64,000 nucleotides of DNA, from NCBI RefSeq assembly GCF_020520425.1, contig NC_079487.1:48639719-48703718 (forward strand), in the 5' to 3' direction. The notes beneath the pieces are model-generated. The model was not told the DNA's origin. It saw only the letters and a list, made by a program, of their open reading frames with translations, and did not search any database. Shown here piece by piece: positions 11,115 through 21,693 of the stretch. Within the stretch, counting starts at the first letter, position 1. Every line of letters begins with the position of its first letter. Both the position numbers and the translations under genes were made by a program. The DNA comes from Spinacia oleracea. Its lineage: Eukaryota; Streptophyta; Magnoliopsida; Caryophyllales; Amaranthaceae.

Positions 11115-11984
11115 GTCTCCCACTTGTCCTTAGGGACAAGTGTGCATTTCCTAATTCCTTTGTCACTCGATGCTTGCTCTTGAACATAAGGTAAGAGTTG
11201 TCACCCTTATTATGTCCAGAGGTGTCTCTCGGTTTCAGAGTTCAACTGATCAAATAAACAGATAATCATAGCCTATGATTCATCTGAGCACGGCCATGCA
11301 TTTTACAGTTTCTAGCTCTCCGAGTGGCCTTGTACAACTTTCAGCATCTCATCCCGATTTATGGGAGGACAATCCCAATCTTGAGATCTTTAGATTAGAC
11401 TTCGTTTGATAGGTGATTACCCGAGCTTTGCCTTTATAGCCTCCTTTTATGGTGCGACGGTTGACAACGTCAAAGTAAGCAGTTCTCAAACAAGTAATCT
11501 CAAATCTCTCAGGTATTGAGGATTAGTGTCTAGCTAATATTTTAATGAAATTTACTGATGACATATTTTCATCTCTTACAGTAAAGTTTCATAGGTCTGT
11601 CCGATACTAGTCTTCCCAAAGTAAGTATCTATGCAAATGATTACGACATTGCCATGTCCACATAGTTCAAGAAACAGAACTACTAGTCATCTTGCATTCT
11701 AGTCGTCTAACGTTTTCTATGTGTCCACCTTTATAGAAAACTCCGACTAGGGACCATTTTTCAACTTTTGACATTCAAGTTCACTTGATAGACATTTCTT
11801 AGTCACAGGACTGGTCCTGACAGTCTATCTTGAATATATCGTCAAATTGAAGGGACTCATCATTTAATAAACCACAAATTAAATGGAAAAATGAATTCTA
11901 TTAATTAATGTGAATGGTTAACCAATAATGTTTTACAAAGTATTAAACTCTAAAACTTTAAAACATTAAATAAGGACATCAAAG
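11115..11984 (-). other. 3' untranslated region and polypurine tract of copia 1
   Basis: The polypurine tract on the minus strand (AAGTGGGAGAC, 11115-11125) directly precedes the 3' LTR. The rest is non-coding and closely similar to 30895-31700 in copia 2, so it is a conserved part of this family. Confidence 0.75.
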
Positions 11985-13354
11985 CTATTCTCCATCATGC
12001 TTGATTCCCATAGCTGCAGTGTGCGAGTTGTGCTTTGCCTGCGGCAGAGGTTTAGTTAATGGATCTGAGATGTTGTCATCAATTCCAATCTTTCTTATCT
12101 CGACTTCTTTTCTTTCAACGAACTCTCGTAGAAGGTGAAATCTACAAAGTACATGCTTGACTCTCTGGTGGTGTCTAGGCTCCTTTGCCTGTGCAATAGC
12201 TCCGTTATTATCACAATATAGAGCTATTGGTCCTTTAATGGAGGGGACTACACCAAGTTCACCTATGAACTTCCTTAGCCAAATAGCTTCCTTTGCTGCT
12301 TCATGTGCAGCAATGTAATCCGCTTCAGTTGTAGAATGCGCAATGGTGCTTTGCTTAGCACTTTTCCAGCTTACTGCACCTCTGTTGAGGCAGAAGACAA
12401 ACCCAAACTGTGATCTTAAATCATCTTTATCGGTTTGGAAACTTGCGTCCGTATAGCCTTTAAAAATTAATTCATCATCTCCACCATAGACCAGGAAATC
12501 ATCTTTGTGCCTTTTCAGGTACTTCAGAATATTCTTGGCAGCAGTCCAATGTGCCTCTCCTAGGTCTGACTGGTATCTGCTCGTTGCACTGAGTGCGTAC
12601 GCAACATCCGGGCGTGTACATATCATAGCATACATTATTGAACCAATCAATGATGCATATGGAATCCCACTCATTTGTCTACGCTCATCAAGTGTTTTTG
12701 GGCACTGAGTCTTACTTAGAATCATTCCATGAGACATGGGTAGGTAGCCTCGCTTGGAGTCTGCCATATTGAACCTTTCAAGCACCTTATTGATATAAGT
12801 GCTTTGACTAAGTCCAATCATCTTCTTAGATCTATCTCTGTAAATCTTGATGCTTAGTATGTACTGTGCTTCTCCTAGATCCTTCATCGAAAAACATTTC
12901 CCAAGCCAAATCTTGACAGAGTTCAACATAGGTATGTCATTTCCGATAAGTAATATGTCGTCGACATATAATACGAGAACAGAAATTTTGCTCCCACTGA
13001 CCTTCTTGTATACACAAGATTCGTCTACGTTCTTGATGAAACCAAAGTCAATGACTGCTTCATCAAAACGATATTCGAGCTCCTTGATGCTTGCTTAAAT
13101 CCGTAGATTAATTTCTTAAGCTTGCATACCTTTTTAGCATTCTTTGGATCCTCAAAACCCTCAGGCTATGTCATAAACACAGTTTCTGTTAAAACGCCGT
13201 TTAAGAAAGCAGTTTTGACATCCCTCTGCCATATTCCGTAATCGTAATATACAACGATTGCTAACATGATCCGAATAGACTTTAGCATTGCAACTGGTGA
13301 AAAAGTTTCATCGTAATCCACACCATGGACTTGCCTGTAACCTTTTGCAACCAA
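11985..13354 (-). pseudogene. copia 1 reverse transcriptase and RNase H (broken)
   Basis: The N-terminal RT part (13354-13166) reads MVAKGYRQVHGVDYDETFSP and then DVKTAFLNG. It ends at an amber codon just before PEGFEDP. A frameshift follows near 13075, after YGFKQASRSSN. The frame then stays open to 11985 and contains YVDDILLI (about 12950-12975), SLIGSIMYAMICTRPDVAYA, and the RNase H motifs YTDASF, TTEADYIAA, YCDNNGA and DPLTKPLP. In function it would copy genomic RNA into cDNA inside the capsid-like particle. The catalytic residues remain, but the stop and shift prevent a continuous pol. Confidence 0.9.
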
Positions 13355-13692
13355 TCTAGCTTTGAAAACTTCAAGTTTCCCTTCCTTATCCTTTTTCAGT
13401 TTGAAAACCCATTGCTTCCTATGGCTTGGTAACCATCTGGCAAATCGACCAAAGCCAAAACTTGGTTTTCAGACATGGAGTCTAATTCAGATTGCATGGC
13501 TTCTTTCCATTGCTTGGAGTTAGGGCTCGTCATAGCTTGTTTCTAAGTCGCAGGTTCATCACTTTCAAGTAATAGAACTTCATAGCTCTCGTTCGTCAAA
13601 ATACCTATGTACCTTTTCGGTTGAGATCTATATCTTTGCGATCTACGCGGGGTTACATTTCTAGATGGTCCTTGATTCTCACCAGATACTTA
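13355..13692 (-). pseudogene. copia 1 integrase-RT linker with stops
   Basis: In the integrase frame the sequence ends with a stop at 13690. Beyond it, recognisable copia residues persist (NESYEVLLLESDEPAT, then SPNSKQWKEAMQSELDSM and LVDLPDGYQAIG), with further in-frame stops and shifts. This shows that gag-pol was once one reading frame. Confidence 0.75.
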
Positions 13693-15522
13693 TAAAGATC
13701 TCTGAGTTTCAACCTGAATGTCATCTTGAGCATTCTCTAGAGTTTGTTGTTCGACTCGAATTTCTTCGAGGTCTACTTTTCTCCCACTTGTCATTTTGGA
13801 AATGTGATCTCTTTCCAAAAAGATACCATCTCGAGCAACAAACACCTTGTTCTCATATGTATTGTAGAAGTAATACCCCTTTGTTTCCTTTGGATAGCCC
13901 ACAAGGATACATTTGTCAGATTTTGGTTGAAGTTTGTCTAAAATTAATCGTTTTGCGTATACTTCACAACCCCAAATCTTAAGGAAAGATACTTTTGGAG
14001 GATTTCCAAACCATAAGTCATATGGAGTCTTTTCAACAGCTTTAGATGGAGCTCTATTTATAGTGAGTGCAACTGTATTTAGTGCATGTCCCCAAAATTC
14101 TATTGGAAGTTCGGCCTGACCCATCATTGATCTAACCATGTCTAGCAAGGTTCTATTCCTCTGTTCTGACACACCGTTCCATTGAGGTGTTCCAGGAGGA
14201 GTCAATTCTGATAGAATTCCACAATCTTTCAGATGGTCATCAAATTCATAGTTCAGATATTCACCGCCTCTATCAGACCGCAGTGCCTTAATCTTCTTGC
14301 CTAATTGATTATCTACTTCACTCTGAAATTCCTTGAATTTTTCAAAGGATTCAGACTTATGCTTCATCAGGTAGACATAACCATATCTACTGAAGTCATC
14401 AGTGAAAGTGGTAAAGTAGCTGAAACCACCTCTAGCATTTGTACTCATTGGTCCACATACATCTGTATGGATTAAACCCAATAGTTCAGTTGCTCTTTCT
14501 CCAACTTTAGAGAAAGGTTGCTTTGTCATTTTGCCAAGTAAACATGATTCGCACTTACCATAATCCTCTAAGTTAAATGGTTCTAGAATTCCTTCCTTTT
14601 GAAGTCTTTCTACGCGTTTCAAGTTAATATTGCCTAATCGACCACGCCACAGATAGGTGAGATCTGAATCATTCTTTTTGGCCTTTTTGGTATTTATGTT
14701 ATAAACTTGTTTGTCGTGATCTAATAAATAAAGTCCATTGACTAATCTAGCAGATCCATAGAACATCTCTTTAAAATAAAACGAGCAACTATTGTCTTTT
14801 ATTAAAAAGGAAAATCCCTTAGAATCTAAGCAAGAAACAGAAATGATGTTTTTAGTAAGACTTGGAACATGGAAACAATCTTCCAGTTCCAAAACTAGCG
14901 CGGAGGGAAACGACAAATAATAAGTTCCTACAGCTAATGCAGCAATCCGTGCTCTATTTCCCACTCGTAGGTCGACTTCACCCTTGCTTAATCTTCTACT
15001 TCTTCTTAGTCCCTGCGAATTGAAACATAAGTGTGAGCCACAACCTGTATCTAATACCCAAGAAGTTGAATTAGAAAGTATACAGTCTATAACGAAAATA
15101 CCTGAAGATGGAACGACTGTTCCGTTCTTCTGATCTTCCTTAAGCTTCAAGCAATCTCTCTTCCAATGCCCCTTCTTCTTGCAGTAGAAGCATTCAGATT
15201 CAGAAGTGGGTTGGCTCACCTTCTTCTTTTCGGACTTGGTGCCGCCAGGTTGCTTAGTCGAGCTGGCCTTCTTGCCACCTTTCTTAGCATTCCTCTTCTT
15301 GCTAAATTTCTTGAACTTGCCCCCACGCACCATAAGCACATCTTGCTTATCACTTTTGAGCGTCTTTTCAGTGGTCTTCGGCATACTGTGAAGCTCCGTG
15401 AGCGTTTTGTCAAGACTATTCATACTGTAGTTCAGCTTGAACTGATCATACTCGCTATGAAGAGAATGGAGGATGGTGTCTACAGTCATTTCCTGAGAGA
15501 ATTGCTGATCCATCCGACTCAT
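13690..15522 (-). pseudogene. copia 1 gag C-terminus, protease and integrase
   Basis: There are 610 open codons. Domains in order: the gag UBN2-like tail; a basic linker; a CCHC zinc knuckle (CFYCKKKGHWKRDC) near residue 110; the aspartic protease site DTGCGSHLC near residue 158; an integrase zinc finger whose usual histidines are lost (LWRGRLGNI) while CESC remains; and a DDE integrase core with HTDVCGP, RSDRGGEY and SEQRNRTLLD. The C-terminus carries the GKPPKVSFLKIWGC-type motif (here GNPPKVSFLKIWGC). The H-to-R and H-to-N changes in the zinc finger suggest loss of function even before the stop at 13690. Confidence 0.9.
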
Positions 15523-15797
15523 ATTCTCATGAGTCCAATCATTTTGAGAAAATGTGGACTTACGGGCTCGCCTTTCTTAAGCTTGGTCTCAAGAATTTGC
15601 CTATGAGTCTCGAATCTTTCGACTCGAGCCAGATCTTGGAACATGTTCTTTAACTCACTGATGATTGTGAAAGCATCTGAGTTGATGAACGTTTTCTGTA
15701 GATCTGCACTCATGGTTGCAAGCATTAGACATTTCACATCCTTGTTATCATCAATCCAACGATTGAGGGCTGCCTGAGTGACCCCGTCGCCCGCGGC
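15519..15797 (-). pseudogene. copia 1 gag, part downstream of the gypsy insertion
   Basis: On the minus strand, directly after the gypsy end, the frame reads AAGDGVTQAALNRWIDDNKDVK (written from 15797), then CLMLATMSADLQKTFINSDA and FQDLARVERFETH. This is the UBN2/gag-polypeptide signature. A frameshift near 15520 takes it into the zinc-knuckle frame. The first residues are the continuation of the N-terminal piece at 21542-21693. Confidence 0.85.
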
Positions 15798-17803
15798 TGA
15801 TGAGCGACATTTATGTCGCTCTTAACTTAGGATTTTAGTTTATTTCAGTATCATTTTATTATTATTTTTCCTTAGTTTTATTATTTTTTAGTTCGTTTAT
15901 CGCATTTTTGCATTAATCTTAACATTTTCTCGTCTTGCGCATATTTTAGTCGTTTTTGCTCTAAACGTGTCTTTTGTGCGCATTCTCATTGCGTAAGAGT
16001 CATTTTGAGTATTAGCTTGTTAATAATGTGTTATTATGCTTGTCAACGAGTTATATTTTTTTACGATTTGTAAAAATGTTAAACGAATTAATATTTTGAT
16101 TTTCGATTATTAATAAAATGCTTTACGATTTTATTGAATGTGCTAGGCGAAGTTTTTAACTTGGTTGCTCCTCTCCAAGGTGCACGAACTGTCACAACAA
16201 TAAGCAAGCATGCTGGAAGCCGTGTAGCAGCTTCATAATGGCAACAACAGCTTAACATTAGCAGCACAGCCACATCAACAAGGCACACACAATAACTGTG
16301 CACACAGCTTTGTTGCAGCCAGGTTCGAACTCTTTACAGCAGCCCTTAGTGCTCACTTGAGTGCCTTGATTCAGTCCTTGTAGACCCCACAACCTAGCAG
16401 CTATGCACGAGCAGATTACCGTAGCAGCATCACAGCAAGGGAGCGCAGCAGAACAGTCGCAGCAACAGCAGCCATGGTCTGTGCGATCGAACAGGTCAGG
16501 CTGTGCGATCGAGCAGCTTTTGTGCGAGCACACTGGAGTTCTCGTGTGTGCGCACAAATTGGCAAAATCAAGGCAGGAACTCAGCGTCTGTTGGTGCGAG
16601 CGCACGGATTTCCTCGTGTGGTGGCACGGCTGCACGGAGGACTATAAATACGAACTTCACAACATTATTTCGACAATTAGTTTTCATGTAATTTCATTTT
16701 TAGTTTTCATATTTTAGGCTTAGCTTAGAATTCTAGAGAGAGAATTATATTAGGGCTTAGATTATAGATTAGGATTCTTAGCTTCAAATTCTTCAATTCT
16801 TAGTGAATTCAATCATCAAATTTCAGATTTCTTTTCTCTCCTTTGAGCTTTGTTATTCATTTTTGTTCTTCAAGTTTGATGCAATTCCTACAATTCAAGG
16901 TATAGTTTACTTTCCTTTTTGATTTGTTCTTTAATTCTTTAATTGCTTCATTAATTTCGTTTATGCTTTGATTTCATGCTTGAATTCTAGAATTAGTTTC
17001 ATATTTTGAATGTTCTTGATTTTTCCCCAATTTTTGGATGTTTGAATTTTCTGAATTTTGTTGATTCAATTAGTTTCTCTAATTCAATTAGTTTCATGAT
17101 TAGGATTAATTTTAGTTTAATGTTGATGTTAATCATGCTAATTGAGTAGTCTTACTCAAGAGGTTAGGGTTGAAGCCTTGGGATTGAATTTGGGAAAATT
17201 TGGGGAAATTCATGATTTGTGTTGTGATTAAATGTGATTTGGTGATAGGATATCCATGACTAATTGAGTAGTAGTTGCATATGCTATTTGATTAGGATTT
17301 GATTTGAATACATAGTCTAGGTTTGGCAAGACATTGTGAGCCTATTTTATGCAAGTGAATAGTAGTTCCTATTATATGCAAGTTATCTAGTTTAGGATTA
17401 GGCGAAAGCTCTTCCATAGATTAGATGCTTCGCGTGCTCCATTCGAGAGGTGGAGAGCACGCCATTTGATTCTATTCCCCTATGTACTAAGTCGTTGCAT
17501 AATCATGATTGTTTTGACCTTGTTCTTCCTTTGATTCAATTTCCATTGCCGATTCCCAAAATCTCTAGAATCTCTTTATTTATTTGCATTTCGTGCTTTT
17601 CTTGCTTTCATTAGATTAATTCAAAAACTCATTTTCCATCCGAACTAGCTTTTGAAAGCATTAGATTGAAACGTCAAACATATTCATTCTCTTGGGACGA
17701 TCCCTATACTTGCCGCTATAGCAATATAGCCAGTTAGTTAGTGGTTTATAAATTTTTTTTGTTCGGGTGATTTTCTTTTCAACGACGGAAAAACACCTTA
17801 TCA
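15798..17803 (+). repeat. 5' LTR of the nested gypsy element
   Basis: It begins TGATGAGCGACATTT and ends CACCTTATCA, three bases before the PBS. The start forms a short hairpin, GAGCGACA TTTA TGTCGCTC (15802-15821). A TATA box (TATAAATA, 16643-16650) lies mid-LTR. Reading frames at 16088-16717 are chance frames. A CT-rich leader follows. Confidence 0.88.
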
Positions 17804-17806
17804 AAA

Positions 17807-17824
17807 TGGCGCCGTTGCCGGGGA
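17807..17824 (+). other. primer-binding site for tRNA-Asp
   Basis: TGGCGCCGTTGCCGGGGA is the reverse complement of the 3' end of plant tRNA-Asp, including the added CCA. It lies 3 bases after the LTR end. This primer is typical of Athila/Tat gypsy elements. Confidence 0.92.
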
Positions 17825-17905
17825 ATGGCATCATTGTTTGATTTTTCGTTCTAGTTCTCTAGACTAGTTCATTTTTCATTTTCTTTTTCTTTGAAAACCA
17901 AAAAA

Positions 17906-18826
17906 ATGGCAAATTCTCTTGTTTCTCAAAATGACGAATCGATTACACTTGATGATCTTCTCTTTCTCCATGATAATTTCCTAAGCTCTTTGAATTTTGA
18001 ATCTCCAAAATCATTGTTTGAGAGGCTCCTTTTCATGAAGTATCTTGAAATTCAAGAAGAGCAAAGAATAGATTCTAGTTTGAATTCATTTGAGGTCATG
18101 TCCAAACGAGTTGTAAAAGGCTTTTTGGGAATCTCTAACCTAATGCAAGAATCTAATAAGGATGTTTCGTGGAGAAGAGATGAGTTTGAGGCTACATTGC
18201 CACTTATGATGCATGACATTGAGGAGTTGAGTATTGGAGAGTTTGTTCCTACTCGTTCCTCTTTGAGTGAATGCCTTGATGATGGTGATGAAAATCTATT
18301 TGCTCCTTTTTTCCTTGAAGTGCTTAAGTCGATTCAAATTGAGGAAAAGAGTGAATGTGCCAACCAAAAACTTTTAAAAGTTAATGAAGGATCCTATGTT
18401 GAGATTTCTTGTGCTCTTTGTGATGTGAGTGAAGTTGTTTGTGAATCTTTCGTTCCCACTCCCATCCCTCATTCCCCATTCCGAAAGAAGAAACTCAACA
18501 TTTATCCTTCATTTCCCATTTCTTTTCCCTTTTTATCCCAACTCCCACCGCTTGAGGATTCTTTTTCCTCTTTTGATCCTAATGATTCTCCTTCCTCAAA
18601 GGAGCATGAAGAAGGGAGTATTTCTTTTGTTTTTCATTTTGATTTTTCTTATTTTTGGTTCCCCACCCCCTATAGGAATAGAGTTGTATTTTACTTTGTG
18701 CTTGCTTCTCATTTGACTCTTGCCTACTTGTTACACTTGGATATGTTTGCCATTGCATATGACAAACTATTGCGATGGTTGTCGGGGTACTTACTAGAGG
18801 TAAAAGGAGTTAAGCTAATGACGTAA
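17906..18826 (+). CDS. unrecognised ORF of the non-autonomous gypsy element
   Basis: There are about 306 codons from ATG 17906 (MANSLVSQNDESITLDDLLF), the first ATG after the PBS. The protein is acidic and Ser/Phe/Leu-rich, with a C-terminal stretch of hydrophobic residues (about 250-290). No zinc knuckle, protease, RT or integrase motif is seen. Its position is that of gag, but I cannot assign it. The region just after its stop, GCTTCTCGGGAGGCAACCCG (18834-18853), resembles a motif I associate with Tat/Athila-type elements. That is recollection, not a search result. The ORF may be a degenerate or captured gene. Confidence 0.45.
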   Translation: MANSLVSQNDESITLDDLLFLHDNFLSSLNFESPKSLFERLLFMKYLEIQEEQRIDSSLNSFEVMSKRVVKGFLGISNLMQESNKDVSWRRDEFEATLPLMMHDIEELSIGEFVPTRSSLSECLDDGDENLFAPFFLEVLKSIQIEEKSECANQKLLKVNEGSYVEISCALCDVSEVVCESFVPTPIPHSPFRKKKLNIYPSFPISFPFLSQLPPLEDSFSSFDPNDSPSSKEHEEGSISFVFHFDFSYFWFPTPYRNRVVFYFVLASHLTLAYLLHLDMFAIAYDKLLRWLSGYLLEVKGVKLMT

Positions 18827-18853
18827 AAAGAGCGCTTCTCGGGAGGCAACCCG

Positions 18854-21112
18854 TGGGTGTTGGCCATTTGGCCCATGTATACTAATTTTCTTGATTTTTG
18901 AAGTTTTTTGTGCCTCAAGCTTTCTTGATGTGGAAATCTTTGCATCCATCTTTTCCATGTCCGGCTATTCTTCTTGGTGAGTTCGTTCATTATTACGGTT
19001 CTTTGCGGGACTTGCTCCCACGTCATCACCGGTAATATCCTTCTAACTCACATGCATTCTTTGGGTCGGGCATATTTCTTGTGGGGCATTGGATGGGTAG
19101 CTGTGCCCCTCCTAGTTTCGTTTTAGGCCTTGAGGACATGGCCTAATTCAAGCTTGGGGGGAGATTCTATTGTTTGCTACTTTGATCTCCATGTGATGGA
19201 TTGCTTGATTTTGTGAATATTTTGGATTTTGTGCATATTTCTTGATTAGTTTCATTGATTTTGTGAATATTTTCTTGATTAGTTTCATGGATTTTCTTTA
19301 TTTTCTTTTACTTTTTTTCCTTTTTCATTTCTTTTTCTTTCTTTGTTTTCCTTTCCTTTTGTCAAGGCAAGTTTTTCTAGGTTTCTTAGGCATTATTCTT
19401 GATTTGGGCAAATAAAATTGGAACTTGTAGGTTAGAATGCTTTTATTCCTAATTGGTAGATGTTTGCACGGTTTTCAATGTCTTGGGTCGAATCTAGGAT
19501 TTAGGTGTTAAGAGAGTTGGTTAGAACTTTGGGTAGCATGCGTCTTGAACCCTTGGCTTGTGGTAAGATGGTGTCGATCTCTCTAGTGACTTGAAACCGG
19601 AGAGAGTAGTATTTTCTCCCATGTGAGGATCATGTTCATATTAGCCAAAACACATTGTTTACACATATTGAGTGGCATGGATCCTTAGCATTGACTTTAT
19701 TATCTCCCAAATTTGACTATTTCCTTCCCGAGACCGCGACCGAACTACTTTAGAGGACGATAGAGGCATTTTCTTTCGGTGACTATTTTTCTTTTTAGTT
19801 TAGGACTTTATTTTCTATTTTTCATATATTTTTGTTTGCATTTGCCCCTTTGCTAGCCATTTGAGCCTTACTCCTTCATTTCTTATGAGCACATTACAAG
19901 CCTATTAGCCTTTGTTTTATTTTCACCCTTAGAAGTGATAGTGAAGCTTTGAGTTATGATGCTTGGTGGTTTTTGAATGATTATGCAATGTTGAGGAATG
20001 ATTGATATTGGTATGAATGGCAAAGTTTAGGAATTATGTTGTATATAGTGAATGAATAAGCAAAAGCAAAGCAAAAGCAAAAAGAGAAAGGAAAGTTTTG
20101 AAAAAGCCAAAAATAGAGAAAAACAAGGCAATCAGAAAAGTTTCATTTGAAACACAAAAAAAGAGAAAATCAAATCAAGAAAAGTTCAAAAAAGAGTTTT
20201 AGTATAGTTTTATTGTTGAATAAGCTTGGGGGTACCCCAAATATGTGGTATGCGTTTGTTTTGGTTGGATTTGCTTGAGTTGAGTTCATTCATTGCGCTT
20301 CACTTTAGGTTTGAGCACCAATTACCAAATTTGTTCCACACCTTACCCCTAGCCTAACGATACACCCTAAAAAGTCCTCTTGACCCTTTTGAGTTGAGTC
20401 ATTGTCGGTGGAGGGAGGATTTGGTCAAATTTATGGAATGAGATTGTCATGCTAAGATGTCAGGTAACCTTCTCTTCTCCCTTGCAATTCTTGTTTTCCA
20501 GCGCCTTCGCGGCGTCTTGAGAAACTATTCTTAAGGGTGGATGGGATCTAGAGATTTGACGTGGTATGCTCGGTTGAAGGGGAATTGATAAGTGCTTGCC
20601 CTTAGTTCTCTTTGCTTGTCATTTGAATCTTTCACTCGACTTAGGACATTGGTTAGCATGCATTCTTTTATTAGTTAGTAATATTAGCATTCTTTTGTGC
20701 TCGTTCCATAATAAAGGACATTTTCTTGAATTTTGTAGTTTCATTTTTCATTTTTCATTTTTCTTTCTTTTCTATTTTCTTTTCCTTTCTTTCTTTTTCT
20801 TTTCTTTCTTTTTCTTTTCTTTCTTTTTCTTGGTTTATTTTCCTTTTTAGGTCTTGCCTTGATTCAAATTTTTGGAAGAGTTATGGGTGGTTCTCTTTGG
20901 AAACCCTTGCGAGATCCCACTCGCCCTCATGAGCGATTGTGGGGTTTAAAGAGCTTGTTGCATGCGCTTAAATGCAACCGTGATTCCTACGAAAGTGAGT
21001 TAGTGTGCATTCTTGTAGTTCTTATTTTCGTAATTTTGATTTTGAATAATTAAGCTCATTCTCCTCCCCGTTTCTCATTCTAGCTTTGCTTGAGGACAAG
21101 CAAAGGTTTAGC
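18854..21112 (+). other. non-coding internal DNA of the nested gypsy element
   Basis: No domain is found on either strand. It contains repeated polypurine-tract-like strings (AGCTTGGGGG near 19152 and 20222) and a long pyrimidine tract of TTTCTTTC units (20735-20845). This is typical of long non-coding retroelement derivatives. Confidence 0.6.
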
Positions 21113-21123
21113 TTGGGGGAGTT
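21113..21123 (+). other. polypurine tract of the nested gypsy element
   Basis: TTGGGGGAGTT abuts the TGATGAG that starts the truncated 3' LTR copy at 21124. It is the expected primer for plus-strand DNA synthesis. Confidence 0.8.
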
Positions 21124-21541
21124 TGATGAGCAACATTTATGTCGCTCTTAGCTTAGGATTTTAGTTCATTTCATTAGCATTTTATTATTAATTTTCCTTA
21201 GTTTTATCGTTTTTTAGTTCGTTTATCGCATTTTTGCATTAATCGTAAAATTTTCTCGTCTTGCGCATATTTTAGTCGTTTTTGCTCTAAACGTGTCTTT
21301 TGTGCGCATTCTCATTGCGTAAGAGTCGTTTTGAGTATTAGCAATGAGAATGCGCACAAAATACGCGTTTAGAGTAAAAACGACTAAAATATGCGCAAGA
21401 CGAGAAAATGTTACGATTAATGCAAAAATGCGATAAACGAACTAAAAAACGATAAAACTAAGGAAAAATAATAATAATAATAAAATGCTAATGAAATGAA
21501 CTAAAATCCTAAGCTAAGAGCGACATAAATTTCAATCATCA
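21124..21541. repeat. palindromic 3' end: truncated LTR plus its inverted copy
   Basis: The left arm 21124-21318 is the LTR start in direct orientation and the right arm 21341-21541 is the same LTR start inverted. The spacer (21319-21340) continues the LTR for 22 bases and then switches at a shared GC. The right arm ends ...AATCATCA, the reverse complement of the LTR's TGATGATT-like start, immediately before the TSD. The arms match over almost all of about 190 bases with scattered differences. Confidence 0.9.
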
Positions 21542-21693
21542 GCGGCTTCAGGCATCGCCTCTTCCAGGACATACTCCTTTTCTTCCTGCATAAGAACTAT
21601 TTGCAAGTTCCTTTGCCAGTCAAGGAAGTTTTTCCCGTTCAACTTCTCCTTTTCGAGAACTGATCGGATGTTGAATGAATTGTTGTTTGCCAT
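21542..21693 (-). pseudogene. copia 1 gag N-terminus, upstream of the gypsy insertion
   Basis: The start is ATG at 21693: MANNNSFNIRSVLEKEKLNG, then NFLDWQRNLQIVLMQEEKEY. This is the typical start of plant copia gag. The frame runs to ...MPEAA, where the gypsy element is inserted after the duplicated GCGGC, and continues at 15797. Confidence 0.88.

Larger units (their letters stand above)
15798..21541 (+). mobile_element. non-autonomous Athila/Tat-like gypsy element nested in copia 1 gag
   Basis: The element is flanked by a perfect TSD, GCGGC (15793-15797 and 21542-21546), and removing it rejoins the copia gag frame. It has a 2006-bp 5' LTR (TGATGAG...TTATCA), a tRNA-Asp PBS at 17807-17824, one short unrecognised ORF, long non-coding DNA and a polypurine tract at 21113-21123. 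No protease, RT or integrase is visible, so it must have moved with enzymes supplied in trans. The 3' end is abnormal: only the first ~215 bp of the LTR are present, followed by an inverted copy of the LTR start. Confidence 0.88.

Noticed and set aside
16088..16717. Frames of 71-125 codons in the gypsy LTR
   Set aside because: They lie in LTR promoter DNA around the TATA box, on both strands, without domains.
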